From Pareuzebyella sediminis (GTDB lineage: Bacteria > Bacteroidota > Bacteroidia > Flavobacteriales > Flavobacteriaceae), in NCBI RefSeq assembly GCF_008367235.1, contig NZ_VTZS01000001.1, forward strand, positions 1 through 64,000: a DNA stretch of 64,000 nt. Direction: 5' to 3'. Below are positions 24,035 through 32,404 of the stretch, piece after piece; within the stretch, counting starts at the first letter, position 1; each line of letters begins with the position of its first letter. The position numbers and the translations under genes are program-made. The notes under the pieces were generated by a model. The model saw only the letters and a program-made list of their open reading frames with translations. It was not told the DNA's origin and did no database searches.

Positions 24035-25726
24035 TCATTTTCTAAAAAAGGTACTCGTAAAAGTACTTGAATTGCCTACATTGTCGGTAACTTTTACGAC
24101 AAGATCACATTCTTTTTCGTCAAGGATAACATCGTCGAAATTGTAAGTAAGTGTATTGGTCTTCGGCTCATATTCCATCAATAACCATTTACCATTTAAT
24201 GTAGCGGAATAGGTATCGATACCACTGAGGTCATCTGAGATTCGTATGCTGAGATAGCGGTAGTTGTTTAGCCATTGTCTATCCTTAAAATTTTTGGGCT
24301 TAATTTTTGGGGGCACGGTATCGCTCGCTAAGGTATAGGTGCCTAAATTACGGGTTCTTGTGGTGAAGGTGCTGCCCCGTTTATAAGTAGAGGTATAGGA
24401 GGGCCGAAGGCTACTGTTCAGCCTCGCAATAAACATTTGTCTTCTTTCCGCTTCCGAAAAGTTGGAAACGTCAAAAGTTATCGTGAAATTTCGATGGGCC
24501 GCTACCCGATTATTATGAATGGTAACCGTATCGTCATCCTTTTTCAAATCGATGTAGAAATTTTTATAAAAGGTATTGGAAGGGAAATATACTTTGGCCC
24601 CTCCTAAATCAAAGTTGTTAGGTTTTTTGGCAATTATGTAATTTTCGGTCTTATCATCATTCTTGTTGATTTTAACCTCCTCCTTCTTACCTTCTATGGG
24701 TATGACCAGTTTTGTAACATTGCCCATAAGGTCCTTAATAAATATTTCAACGGTGTAACTCAGCCCTTCCCTAACCTCTAATTTGCCATCGTTGTAGAGT
24801 GTGTTATAAATACTTAAATAGTTGCTTGGGTCTTTATAGAGTTTTTGTATGCGCTGGCGGTAACGACCATAATGGTCATAATCGATAAGTGTATTGATAT
24901 AGCGTGTTTCACCAAAGGAGAACGTTTCAAAATCATAATCCGAATAAACTTTTCCGTTGACCAGCGTTTGAACGGAATAGATTCCATTTCTATTGGCTGC
25001 CAAGTCTTGACGGTCATATCCAATAAAGCCAAATCCGATGGAGCCGATGGCATGAACTTTTTCGGCTAGGAAGGTGCCATCTTCTTGACGTTTAAAATCG
25101 ACTTCTATCTTCTCTTGGCTCTGATTGATTATAGCATTTTCAGAGAGGGGATAGCCATACACTTTCGAAAGGGTCGGATTGGTCGCATCCCTTACCTCAA
25201 GGCCATACAAAAGAGGATTGGTAGGTTTCTCCGAAATACTGCTACGTATTTCAAAATGCAGATGTGGACCCGAAGACCCTCCTGTATTGCCTCCATAGGC
25301 GATAACTTGTCCTTTTTCTACCTTAATTTCACCATACTCCGGAAACACTTCTACCTGGTATGATTTCTTACGGTATTGTACCTTTTTGATGTAGTCCTCG
25401 ATTTCTGGGGCGAATTTTTGAAGGTGCCCATAGACAGAAGTGTAACCGTTAGGATGGGCGATATAAATCACTTTGCCATAACCCCAATGCGAAATTTTAA
25501 TACGCGTTACGGTTCCTTCTCCAATTGCATGGATGGGCAGACCTTCCCGCTGTTCGGTTTTAATATCGATGCCCGAATGGAAGTGGTTGGATCTAAGCTC
25601 GCCAAAGGTCCCGGCCAATATTATAGGAATATCCAGAGGAGGCCTAAAAGCATCTTTCGGATAGTTGCTCTGACCAAAATTTAAAACTGGAAGTAGAAGT
25701 AGAAGACCAAAAAAAGCTTTTCTCAT
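24035..25726 (-). CDS. M23-family zinc metalloendopeptidase
   Basis: A 563-residue exported peptidase. I chose the ATG at 25726, which starts the signal peptide MRKAFFGLLLLLPVLNFGQS; a 15-residue upstream extension (25771) lacks support. The LytM/M23 domain is near the N-terminus (about 30-165) with all zinc and catalytic residues: H50-x3-D54 in HFHSGIDIK, YGHLQ near 99, and H155-x-H157 in GPHLHFE. It should cleave peptidoglycan cross-links. The following 400 residues are beta-sandwich repeats (two or three, ending FNDVILDEKECDLVVKVTDN) of unknown role. First gene of a tight three-gene operon. Confidence 0.88.
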   Translation of the reverse strand: MRKAFFGLLLLLPVLNFGQSNYPKDAFRPPLDIPIILAGTFGELRSNHFHSGIDIKTEQREGLPIHAIGEGTVTRIKISHWGYGKVIYIAHPNGYTSVYGHLQKFAPEIEDYIKKVQYRKKSYQVEVFPEYGEIKVEKGQVIAYGGNTGGSSGPHLHFEIRSSISEKPTNPLLYGLEVRDATNPTLSKVYGYPLSENAIINQSQEKIEVDFKRQEDGTFLAEKVHAIGSIGFGFIGYDRQDLAANRNGIYSVQTLVNGKVYSDYDFETFSFGETRYINTLIDYDHYGRYRQRIQKLYKDPSNYLSIYNTLYNDGKLEVREGLSYTVEIFIKDLMGNVTKLVIPIEGKKEEVKINKNDDKTENYIIAKKPNNFDLGGAKVYFPSNTFYKNFYIDLKKDDDTVTIHNNRVAAHRNFTITFDVSNFSEAERRQMFIARLNSSLRPSYTSTYKRGSTFTTRTRNLGTYTLASDTVPPKIKPKNFKDRQWLNNYRYLSIRISDDLSGIDTYSATLNGKWLLMEYEPKTNTLTYNFDDVILDEKECDLVVKVTDNVGNSSTFTSTFFRK

Positions 25727-25864
25727 AATTCTTGAAATGGTTACGAAATTAGCCAAACAGTTTGGATTCATAAAAATAAGGTCTGCAAAAAAAATGAAAG
25801 TATACTATGTACCAACGGATTTTAGGTCGTTAAAGTATGGGCCAAAGAATATTTGAAAAAAGTA

Positions 25865-25895
25865 TTGGTAAGTACTCATAGGTATATTAACTTTG
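25865..25895 (+). promoter_or_regulatory. Consensus promoter of the coiled-coil/zapA operon
   Basis: TTG (25865-25867), 20 bases, then TAACTTTG (25888-25895) is a full match to the Bacteroidota sigma-ABfr consensus TTG-N19..21-TAnnTTTG. It lies 25 bases before the ATG at 25921. Confidence 0.72.
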
Positions 25896-25920
25896 TGTAA
25901 AATGCATCGTATTCGATTCT

Positions 25921-26211
25921 ATGAGCGAGTTGGTCAAAGTAGTCGATTCTTTAGAGAACAAGATTAGTAAATTGTTGCACAAATTAGAATTGCTGCAGCA
26001 AACCAATTCACGATTGGGAGAAGAACTTGACTCCTTAAAGAATGATCGGGAACATGTTTTGAATTCCGTTTCAGAATGGGAAGAAAAATATAACTCACTC
26101 AAACTTGCGAATACAATGCTTGGCAGTAATACAGATAAATCAGAAGCTAAGCTTAAAATAAATACGTTAATCAGGGAGTTGGACTATTGTATTGCCCAGT
26201 TGGCGGAATAA
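25921..26211 (+). CDS. Small coiled-coil protein upstream of zapA
   Basis: A 96-residue protein that is almost entirely heptad-patterned coiled coil (residues about 5-65: VVDSLENKISKLLHKLELLQQ, then LGEELDSLKNDREHVL). A short C-terminal helix, INTLIRELDYCIAQLAE, follows. Similar proteins lie directly before zapA in many Bacteroidota and by position and shape are likely partners of ZapA in Z-ring organisation (ZapB-like in shape only; sequence homology to ZapB is not claimed). It is preceded by a full consensus promoter and followed by zapA 12 bases on. Confidence 0.75.
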   Translation: MSELVKVVDSLENKISKLLHKLELLQQTNSRLGEELDSLKNDREHVLNSVSEWEEKYNSLKLANTMLGSNTDKSEAKLKINTLIRELDYCIAQLAE

Positions 26212-26223
26212 TCCGAGAAGAGG

Positions 26224-26520
26224 ATGTCAGAGAAGCTCAAAATAAAGCTTTCCATTGCAGATAGGGTTTATCCCCTGACCATTGATCCAAGCCAAGAAGA
26301 AGGCTTGAGAAAGGCGGCCAAAAATATAGAGCAGTTGGCAAAGAAGTTTGAACAGAGCTATGCGGTAAGGGATAAGCAAGATGTTCTAGCTATGTGTGCC
26401 CTACAGTTCGCCTCCAAAATTGAACAACGGGGTATCGACCATTCAGAAGGTACAAGGGAAGCTACCGATCGCCTAAAGGCCTTAGATCAATTGATTACCG
26501 ACAAGCTTGGTATAAAATAA
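26224..26520 (+). CDS. zapA: Cell division protein ZapA
   Basis: A 98-residue protein with the ZapA pattern: N-terminal beta hairpin (KLKIKLSIADRVYPLTID), GLRKAAKNIEQLAKKFEQSY near 28-47 and the long C-terminal coiled coil that makes the tetramer (MCALQFASKIEQ..., ATDRLKALDQLITDKLG). It bundles FtsZ filaments at the septum. Together with the upstream coiled-coil gene it forms a short operon, and the 6S RNA begins 30 bases after its stop, as ssrS follows zapA in E. coli. Confidence 0.87.
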   Translation: MSEKLKIKLSIADRVYPLTIDPSQEEGLRKAAKNIEQLAKKFEQSYAVRDKQDVLAMCALQFASKIEQRGIDHSEGTREATDRLKALDQLITDKLGIK

Positions 26521-26549
26521 ATACGTTCTTTAAAATAATATAAGTTACT

Positions 26550-26715
26550 GCCCACATTGGTATTATCTTTTGACGAACTCAACACTAATTAGTTTAAAAA
26601 GGGTGAGTTTAGGTTGTAAAAGCAAGCCTTACTTGTATAAGGATCCTTGAGCAGTCTGTTAGCCCTAAACCTGTTTATAGGAGTTTGTACAAAACTTCTC
26701 CAATGTGGGCTTTTT
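26550..26715 (+). ncRNA. ssrS: 6S RNA (6S-Flavo type)
   Basis: Between zapA and rny, GCCCACATTGG (26550-26560) pairs perfectly with CCAATGTGGGC (26700-26710), followed by eleven or so T at 26711-26720. The enclosed 140 bases form a long, interrupted helix with a purine-rich centre. This is the shape and size of 6S RNA, which mimics an open promoter and holds the sigma-70-type RNA polymerase, and the position after zapA is that of 6S-Flavo. The terminator is formed by the closing stem itself. The exact 5' end may be a few bases upstream. No protein-coding frame is convincing here. Confidence 0.82.
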
Positions 26716-26737
26716 TTTTTAATAAATCATAGGATAA

Positions 26738-28306
26738 ATGGAGAGTACGACTTTAATTATAGTAGGTATCATAGGCCTCGCTGTCGGTTTTGCGATAGCC
26801 AAATTTATGGAAAAGGGCAAAGCGTCGAAGACGCTCATTAATGCGAAAAAGGAGGCGGAGACCATTCTTAAAAATGCGAAAAACGAAGGTGAGAGCATTA
26901 AAAAAGACAAGATATTTCAGGCTAAGGAAAAATTTTTAGAGCTAAAGGCAGAGCATGAAAAGGTAATTATCAGTAAAGACAAGAAGATGAGTGAAGCCTT
27001 GAAACGCACTCGCGATAAAGAATCACAGGTAAGTAGCGAACTGGCGAAGAGCAAGAAACTCAACGAAGAACTTGATGTTAAGATTCGGGAGGTAACCCAT
27101 AGAGAAGAAATTTTTGAAAAGAAACAGGCTGAATTAGATAAGTTGCACAACAATCAGGTGCAACAATTGGAGGTAATCTCAGGGCTATCTGCCGATGAGG
27201 CCAAAGGGCAATTGTTGGAATCTTTAAAGGAAACGGCAAAGACAGATGCTATGGCATTCGTACAAACAGCAGTCGAAGAGGCCAAACTTACAGCCCAGCA
27301 AGAGGCTCGAAAAATAGTAATCAATACCATTCAACGTATCGGAACCGAAGAGGCGGTCGAGAATTGTGTTTCCGTGTTTAATTTGGAGTCTGATGATGTT
27401 AAAGGCCGAATAATAGGTCGGGAAGGAAGAAATATAAGAGCTCTAGAATCGGCTACAGGGGTTGAAATCATTGTTGATGATACGCCTGAAGCTATAATTC
27501 TTTCTTGTTTCGATTCGGTACGCCGTGAAGTGGCCAGGTTATCCCTTCACAAGCTTGTGACCGACGGACGGATTCATCCGGCGCGCATAGAGGAAATCGT
27601 TAAGAAGACCGAGAAGCAAATAGAACAGGAAATAGTAGAGGTCGGTAAGCGCGCAGTTATCGATTTGGGTATCCATGGACTGCACCCCGAATTGGTACGT
27701 GCGGTAGGGCGAATGAAGTATCGCTCATCGTATGGCCAAAATCTTTTACAGCACTCTAGGGAAGTGGCAAAGCTTTGTGGCGTTATGGCGGCCGAGTTAG
27801 GGCTTAATGCCAAATTGGCCAAAAGAGCAGGACTTCTTCATGATATAGGCAAGGTTCCGAACACCGAAACCGAAATAGAGACACCACATGCCATACTGGG
27901 TATGCAGTGGGCTGAAAAATATGGTGAAAAGCCCGATGTGTGTAATGCAATAGGTGCCCACCATGACGAAATAGAGATGAAAACTTTGATTTCACCAATA
28001 GTACAAGTCTGTGATGCCATAAGTGGTGCGCGGCCTGGTGCACGAAGACAAGTACTCGATTCATATATCCAACGCCTTAAGGATTTGGAAGACATAGCAT
28101 TTGGATTTGGCGGCGTTCAAAAGGCTTACGCTATTCAGGCAGGAAGAGAGCTTCGGGTTATTGTCGAAAGTGAAAAAGTTAGTGATGAAAAAGCGGCCCA
28201 GCTGTCTTTCGAAATATCACAGAAGATACAGACCGATATGACCTATCCTGGGCAGGTAAAAGTTACCGTAATTCGGGAAACCCGATCGGTGAACGTGGCG
28301 AAATAG
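26738..28306 (+). CDS. rny: Ribonuclease Y
   Basis: A 522-residue membrane-anchored endoribonuclease that starts mRNA decay. It has an N-terminal membrane helix ([20 protein letters not shown], about 4-23) and a long coiled coil (about 30-190). The KH domain ([15 protein letters not shown], about 228-242) and the HD domain follow, with the metal-binding LLHDIGK near 367 and GAHHDE near 408. Length and order match the family. It starts only 18 bases after the 6S RNA T-run, leaving almost no room for a separate promoter. A strong terminator follows. Confidence 0.95.
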   Translation: MESTTLIIVGIIGLAVGFAIAKFMEKGKASKTLINAKKEAETILKNAKNEGESIKKDKIFQAKEKFLELKAEHEKVIISKDKKMSEALKRTRDKESQVSSELAKSKKLNEELDVKIREVTHREEIFEKKQAELDKLHNNQVQQLEVISGLSADEAKGQLLESLKETAKTDAMAFVQTAVEEAKLTAQQEARKIVINTIQRIGTEEAVENCVSVFNLESDDVKGRIIGREGRNIRALESATGVEIIVDDTPEAIILSCFDSVRREVARLSLHKLVTDGRIHPARIEEIVKKTEKQIEQEIVEVGKRAVIDLGIHGLHPELVRAVGRMKYRSSYGQNLLQHSREVAKLCGVMAAELGLNAKLAKRAGLLHDIGKVPNTETEIETPHAILGMQWAEKYGEKPDVCNAIGAHHDEIEMKTLISPIVQVCDAISGARPGARRQVLDSYIQRLKDLEDIAFGFGGVQKAYAIQAGRELRVIVESEKVSDEKAAQLSFEISQKIQTDMTYPGQVKVTVIRETRSVNVAK

Positions 28307-28327
28307 CCATGGTTTAAAAGTCATTTG

Positions 28328-28352
28328 AAAACGCGCATTTAGCGCGTTTTTT
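28328..28352 (+). terminator. Rho-independent terminator after rny
   Basis: AAAACGCGC (28328-28336) pairs with GCGCGTTTT (28342-28350) around the loop ATTTA, with two more T before C. It lies 21 bases after the rny stop. Confidence 0.85.
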
Positions 28353-28432
28353 CATTTATGGTCAGATGATTTTTATCATGTTTTTATCTTGTACGTAGGT
28401 ATACCTTTAGGTAAAATTAAAACGTACATGTC

Positions 28433-28852
28433 ATGAAAAAAAGAACACCTGTATCCACGATAATGACTAAAAATGTTATTACCCTCAACCACACTGATAA
28501 TCTAGAAACTGCGGAACGCCTTTTTAAAAAGAATAAGATTAGGCATATTCCTGTTATATCTGGAGATAAAATTATGGGTATGTTAAGTTTCACCGACTTA
28601 ATGCGTATTAGTTTTGCCGATGCTGTAGACGAAAACGAAGATGAAGTTGAGACCATGGTTTACAATATGTTCACCATAGAACAGGTCATGGCAAAAAACT
28701 TGGTAAGCGTATCTTCGACCGCCACCATCAAAGAGGTGGCAGAAGTATTGGCAAAACAGGAGTTTCACGCCCTCCCTGTGGTAGATAATGATAAATTGGT
28801 CGGAATCATTACGACGACCGATCTAATCAATTATTTATTACAACAGTTTTAA
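28433..28852 (+). CDS. Two-CBS-domain protein
   Basis: A 139-residue cytoplasmic protein made only of two CBS domains (about 6-65, STIMTKNVITLNHTDNLETAE; and 78-137, VMAKNLVSVSSTATIKEVAEVLAKQEFHALPVVDNDKLVGIITTTDLI). CBS pairs bind adenosine nucleotides and usually regulate partner proteins. No partner can be seen nearby. The family length fits and the start is the first ATG after the rny terminator; a terminator follows. Confidence 0.87.
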   Translation: MKKRTPVSTIMTKNVITLNHTDNLETAERLFKKNKIRHIPVISGDKIMGMLSFTDLMRISFADAVDENEDEVETMVYNMFTIEQVMAKNLVSVSSTATIKEVAEVLAKQEFHALPVVDNDKLVGIITTTDLINYLLQQF

Positions 28853-28858
28853 CCTTTC

Positions 28859-28892
28859 ATCGGTCGTTGCCTTTATGGAAACGGCCGATTTT
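28859..28892 (+). terminator. Terminator after the CBS gene
   Basis: ATCGGTCGTT (28859-28868) pairs with AACGGCCGAT (28880-28889), with one G-T wobble, and is followed by TTT. The inner GCC and GG extend the hairpin. The T-tract is short, so efficiency is uncertain. Confidence 0.62.
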
Positions 28893-29044
28893 ATTAACAG
28901 TCCATAGTCGATTTAGACAATGGATGGGCCATATGAACGCTACAATGCACATTTTCACCCATAACTTTTCTTTCTATCGACGATGTGTCGAAATACGCCT
29001 TTTTTCGCTATTTTAGGTAAATAATTTTCTAAAATCATACGAAG

Positions 29045-32000
29045 GTGTTCAAATTTTTCAGATTCCTATGTTCCATTGTGACCATCTCTGGAATAATACT
29101 TCTAACCTCTTGCTCAAAAGAAGAAAAGAAAGTGCTGGTATTTTCATCGCTTACCGAAGAACAGAAGCGGCTGCCCGAGCATGCGCTTTCTTCGATGACC
29201 ATAGCTGAAGGCTTGAACCTGCAATTATTCGCCTCGGAGCCTATGGTTCACAATCCGACGAATATGGCCATAGATGCCAAGGGCAGGGTTTGGGTGTGCG
29301 AGGGTAGTAATTACCGATCTTTTGCCAACCCTGACATATCCTATGAAAATGAGGGGGATCGAATATTGATTTTGGAAGATACCGATAATGACGGTGTGGC
29401 AGATACCTCGAAAGTTTTCTATCAAGGGCAAGACGTTAATGCGGCCCTCGGAATTGCCGTTTTGGGAAACAAGATTTTTGTGTCTGCAAGTCCAAATGTT
29501 TTACTCTTTACCGATGCGAACGGTGATGATATTCCCGATAGCAAAGACATACTTTTCTCAGGTATCGAAGGAGTCGACCATGATCACGGTGTGCACACCT
29601 TTGTTTTTGGCCCTGACGGACGCCTGTATTTCAATTTTGGGAATAACGGAAAACAGTTGCTCGATAAGAATGGCGGCGTAATTAATGATATTCATGGCAA
29701 TGAGATAAAGGCGGATGGCGCCCACTTCCGTGAAGGTATGGCCTTTCGCATGGAGATGGATGGTTCTAATGTAGAAGTACTAGGACATAATTTCAGAAAT
29801 CCCTATGAGTTATCGGTAGATTCCTATGGGGGTATTTGGCAGTCCGATAATGATGACGATGGCAATCGAGGTACTCGAATAAACTATCTCATGGAGTACG
29901 GTAATTATGGTTTTAAGGATTTGCTCACTGGTCAGAATTGGAGGGAAAGAAGAACCGGATGGGAAGAGGAGATACCCAAAAGGCACTGGCATTTGAATGA
30001 CCCGGGTACCGTTCCCAACTTATTGCAAACTGGCTCTGGATCACCTTGTGGAATCGTAGTTTACGAAGACGACCTTCTTCCGGAAAAATATCGGGGTCAG
30101 CTCATACACGCTGAACCAGGGCACAATGTGGTTCGTAGTTATATTATCGATCAGCAGGGTGCGGGGTATACGGCTTCCATAGAAAACCTGGTCAAGAGTG
30201 AAGATGATTGGTTCAGGCCTGACGATGTTACTGTAGCTCCCGATGGTTCACTTTTTATTTCCGATTGGTATGACGGAGGAGTAGGGGGTCATAAGGCAGA
30301 AGATATCGAGATGGGAAGAATTTATCGTTTGTCCACTTCCGACACCTACAACTTTGAGCCTTTGGACTACACGACCGGGGAGGGGGCGGCAGAAGGATTA
30401 CTTTCCGATAATATGGACCTATTTTATAGCTCGTGGAAACAATTGCATGCCATGGGCGACGAGGCGGAACCGTACCTGAAGAGACTCATTAAAAAAGGCG
30501 GAATTGCGAAGGCCCGAGCCCTATGGTTGGGAGCGGAAAATGATACGAAGACCGATTTTTACCTTAAAATGGCCTTGCAAGACGATGATGAGAAGATACG
30601 GATGCTAGGAATACGTATGGCCCGGTATTTAGCAAGCGATTCCCTCGAGAATTATTTGGAGAAAGTGGTCAATGACCCCTCTTCACAAGTACGTCGTGAA
30701 GCCGCCATTGGCCTACGGTATTTAGGAACACCCAAAGCTGCCGAGCTCTGGGCGACGTTGGCCCAGCAACATACCCCAGGCGACCGCTGGTCTTTGGAGG
30801 CCTTAGGAATCGGGTCAGATATACATCCTGATCTCTATTTCGCAGCCTGGAAGAAGAAAGCAGGCCAGCAATGGGCCGATGACGTTGGAAAGGAAATCGT
30901 CTGGCGCACACGGGCTTCCGCAACGGTTCCTATGCTCGCCGAACTGATCATATCAAGGGATCTTTCAGAGAAAACCTTGGCATCTTATTTTCGGGCCTTC
31001 GATTTTAAAAAGCATCCAAAGAAAAACGAAACCCTCCTTGCTTTGTTACAAGTTGAACATCCCTTGGTAACTAAAATAAAGGCCTATGCTATAGGTCAGT
31101 TGGATGTTGACTTTGTTCAAGCCTCCCCAAAGAATTTGAGGACGGTAAAGCGAATTTTGCCGGAGATAGCCGGAGCACCTGAATGGCTATTTATTGTGAA
31201 GAAACTCGGGTTGAAAGATCAAAACAAGGAAATTTTTGAAATGATGGTTGAAGGATCGGATGAAAACTTGCGTAAGGAGGCTACATCCTTACTGTTCGAC
31301 CTTGAAGGCGGTACTCTCGTAACCAACTTCCTAAAATCGGATGCAAGTGAAGCTGATAAAATGGAGATTCTCAATGTGATGTCCGGTGTCTCTCACAAGG
31401 AAGCTATTACTTTGCTTAAGAACCTATTGGCCGAAGATGCCATGAGCCATGCTCTAACACGGAGGCTTGTGGAAGCTATGGGAAATTCTTGGGGCGGTCA
31501 AAAAGAATTGTACTCCCTTCTTGAAGAAGGAAAATTACCGGAGGCACATAAAACGACTGCGATATTGAAATTAATGACTAGTTGGAACTCGACTATAAAA
31601 GAAAATGCCCTAAAATTTTTAGATGGCACTCTAACGGAAGATATTAATATAGAAACCTTGGTGGCACGTAAAGGAGATGCGGTTCACGGTAAGGCTCTCT
31701 ATGCAACCTATTGCAGTTCCTGTCATGTGGGAGGTAATGGCGTAGGTACCGATTTCGGCCCTGGCCTATCCGATATAGGAAACAAATTGTCGAAACAATT
31801 CTTATATTCCAATATAATATACCCAAGCGCGGGTATAAGCTTTGGTTATGAAGGGTATACCGTAAAAACGAAGGACGGAAGTACGTATACGGGTTATATT
31901 TTAAGTCGTACCGAGGATGAAATAACGTTGAAAATGATGGGAGACATACAGAAGGATATAGAACTTTCCAATGTTGAATCTATGGTGGCCATGGAAAAAT

Positions 32001-32110
32001 CCCTAATGACCGAAGGCTTACACAAGGTAATGTCGGAAGATGATTTGGTCGATTTGGTAACCTATCTTGAAACCTTAAAAATAGAAGAAGAAATTGTAGC
32101 CCTTCGATAA
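29045..32110 (+). CDS. Membrane-bound dehydrogenase lipoprotein: beta-propeller, HEAT-like repeats, c-type haem
   Basis: A 1021-residue lipoprotein starting at a GTG: MFKFFRFLCSIVTISGIILLTSC has its lipobox Cys at 23. Residues about 45-440 form the six-bladed propeller of the 'PVC-type' membrane-bound dehydrogenases (EDTDNDGVADTSKVFYQ, GPDGRLYFNFGNNG, NFRNPYELSVDSYGG). Residues about 480-860 are helical HEAT-like repeats (MLGIRMARYLASDSLENYLEKV). A haem domain follows with C890-S-S-C893-H894 and a C-terminal region to 1021. Such proteins are thought to oxidise sugars or related substrates in the periplasm and pass electrons to the haem. It stands alone between two intergenic gaps and is unrelated in order to the 208-9348 cluster, though its propeller resembles that of the 7396 protein. 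Confidence 0.82.
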   Translation: MFKFFRFLCSIVTISGIILLTSCSKEEKKVLVFSSLTEEQKRLPEHALSSMTIAEGLNLQLFASEPMVHNPTNMAIDAKGRVWVCEGSNYRSFANPDISYENEGDRILILEDTDNDGVADTSKVFYQGQDVNAALGIAVLGNKIFVSASPNVLLFTDANGDDIPDSKDILFSGIEGVDHDHGVHTFVFGPDGRLYFNFGNNGKQLLDKNGGVINDIHGNEIKADGAHFREGMAFRMEMDGSNVEVLGHNFRNPYELSVDSYGGIWQSDNDDDGNRGTRINYLMEYGNYGFKDLLTGQNWRERRTGWEEEIPKRHWHLNDPGTVPNLLQTGSGSPCGIVVYEDDLLPEKYRGQLIHAEPGHNVVRSYIIDQQGAGYTASIENLVKSEDDWFRPDDVTVAPDGSLFISDWYDGGVGGHKAEDIEMGRIYRLSTSDTYNFEPLDYTTGEGAAEGLLSDNMDLFYSSWKQLHAMGDEAEPYLKRLIKKGGIAKARALWLGAENDTKTDFYLKMALQDDDEKIRMLGIRMARYLASDSLENYLEKVVNDPSSQVRREAAIGLRYLGTPKAAELWATLAQQHTPGDRWSLEALGIGSDIHPDLYFAAWKKKAGQQWADDVGKEIVWRTRASATVPMLAELIISRDLSEKTLASYFRAFDFKKHPKKNETLLALLQVEHPLVTKIKAYAIGQLDVDFVQASPKNLRTVKRILPEIAGAPEWLFIVKKLGLKDQNKEIFEMMVEGSDENLRKEATSLLFDLEGGTLVTNFLKSDASEADKMEILNVMSGVSHKEAITLLKNLLAEDAMSHALTRRLVEAMGNSWGGQKELYSLLEEGKLPEAHKTTAILKLMTSWNSTIKENALKFLDGTLTEDINIETLVARKGDAVHGKALYATYCSSCHVGGNGVGTDFGPGLSDIGNKLSKQFLYSNIIYPSAGISFGYEGYTVKTKDGSTYTGYILSRTEDEITLKMMGDIQKDIELSNVESMVAMEKSLMTEGLHKVMSEDDLVDLVTYLETLKIEEEIVALR

Positions 32111-32404
32111 GCTTCAAAACTCCGATCCTCCATGTTAGTATAAGAAAGTATAACCTGCAATTTCGAAAAAACAAATTAGGCCTTATTCTTTTTATGGTTG
32201 GACACGCTTTTTTAAGTCTCAAACCCATTTTATATTAGTAAATACGTATTGCTATTGCATACATTTTTGGCCATTGATTAGTAATAGTTCAAAAAAAGTA
32301 CGTGTTAATTTCTAATGGATAAAAATTTATCGTATTGTTAGTTAGTAAGGATAGATTCTTGATATTAGAAGCTATCTTAGGATAATCAGAAACTTGTACT
32401 TTTT

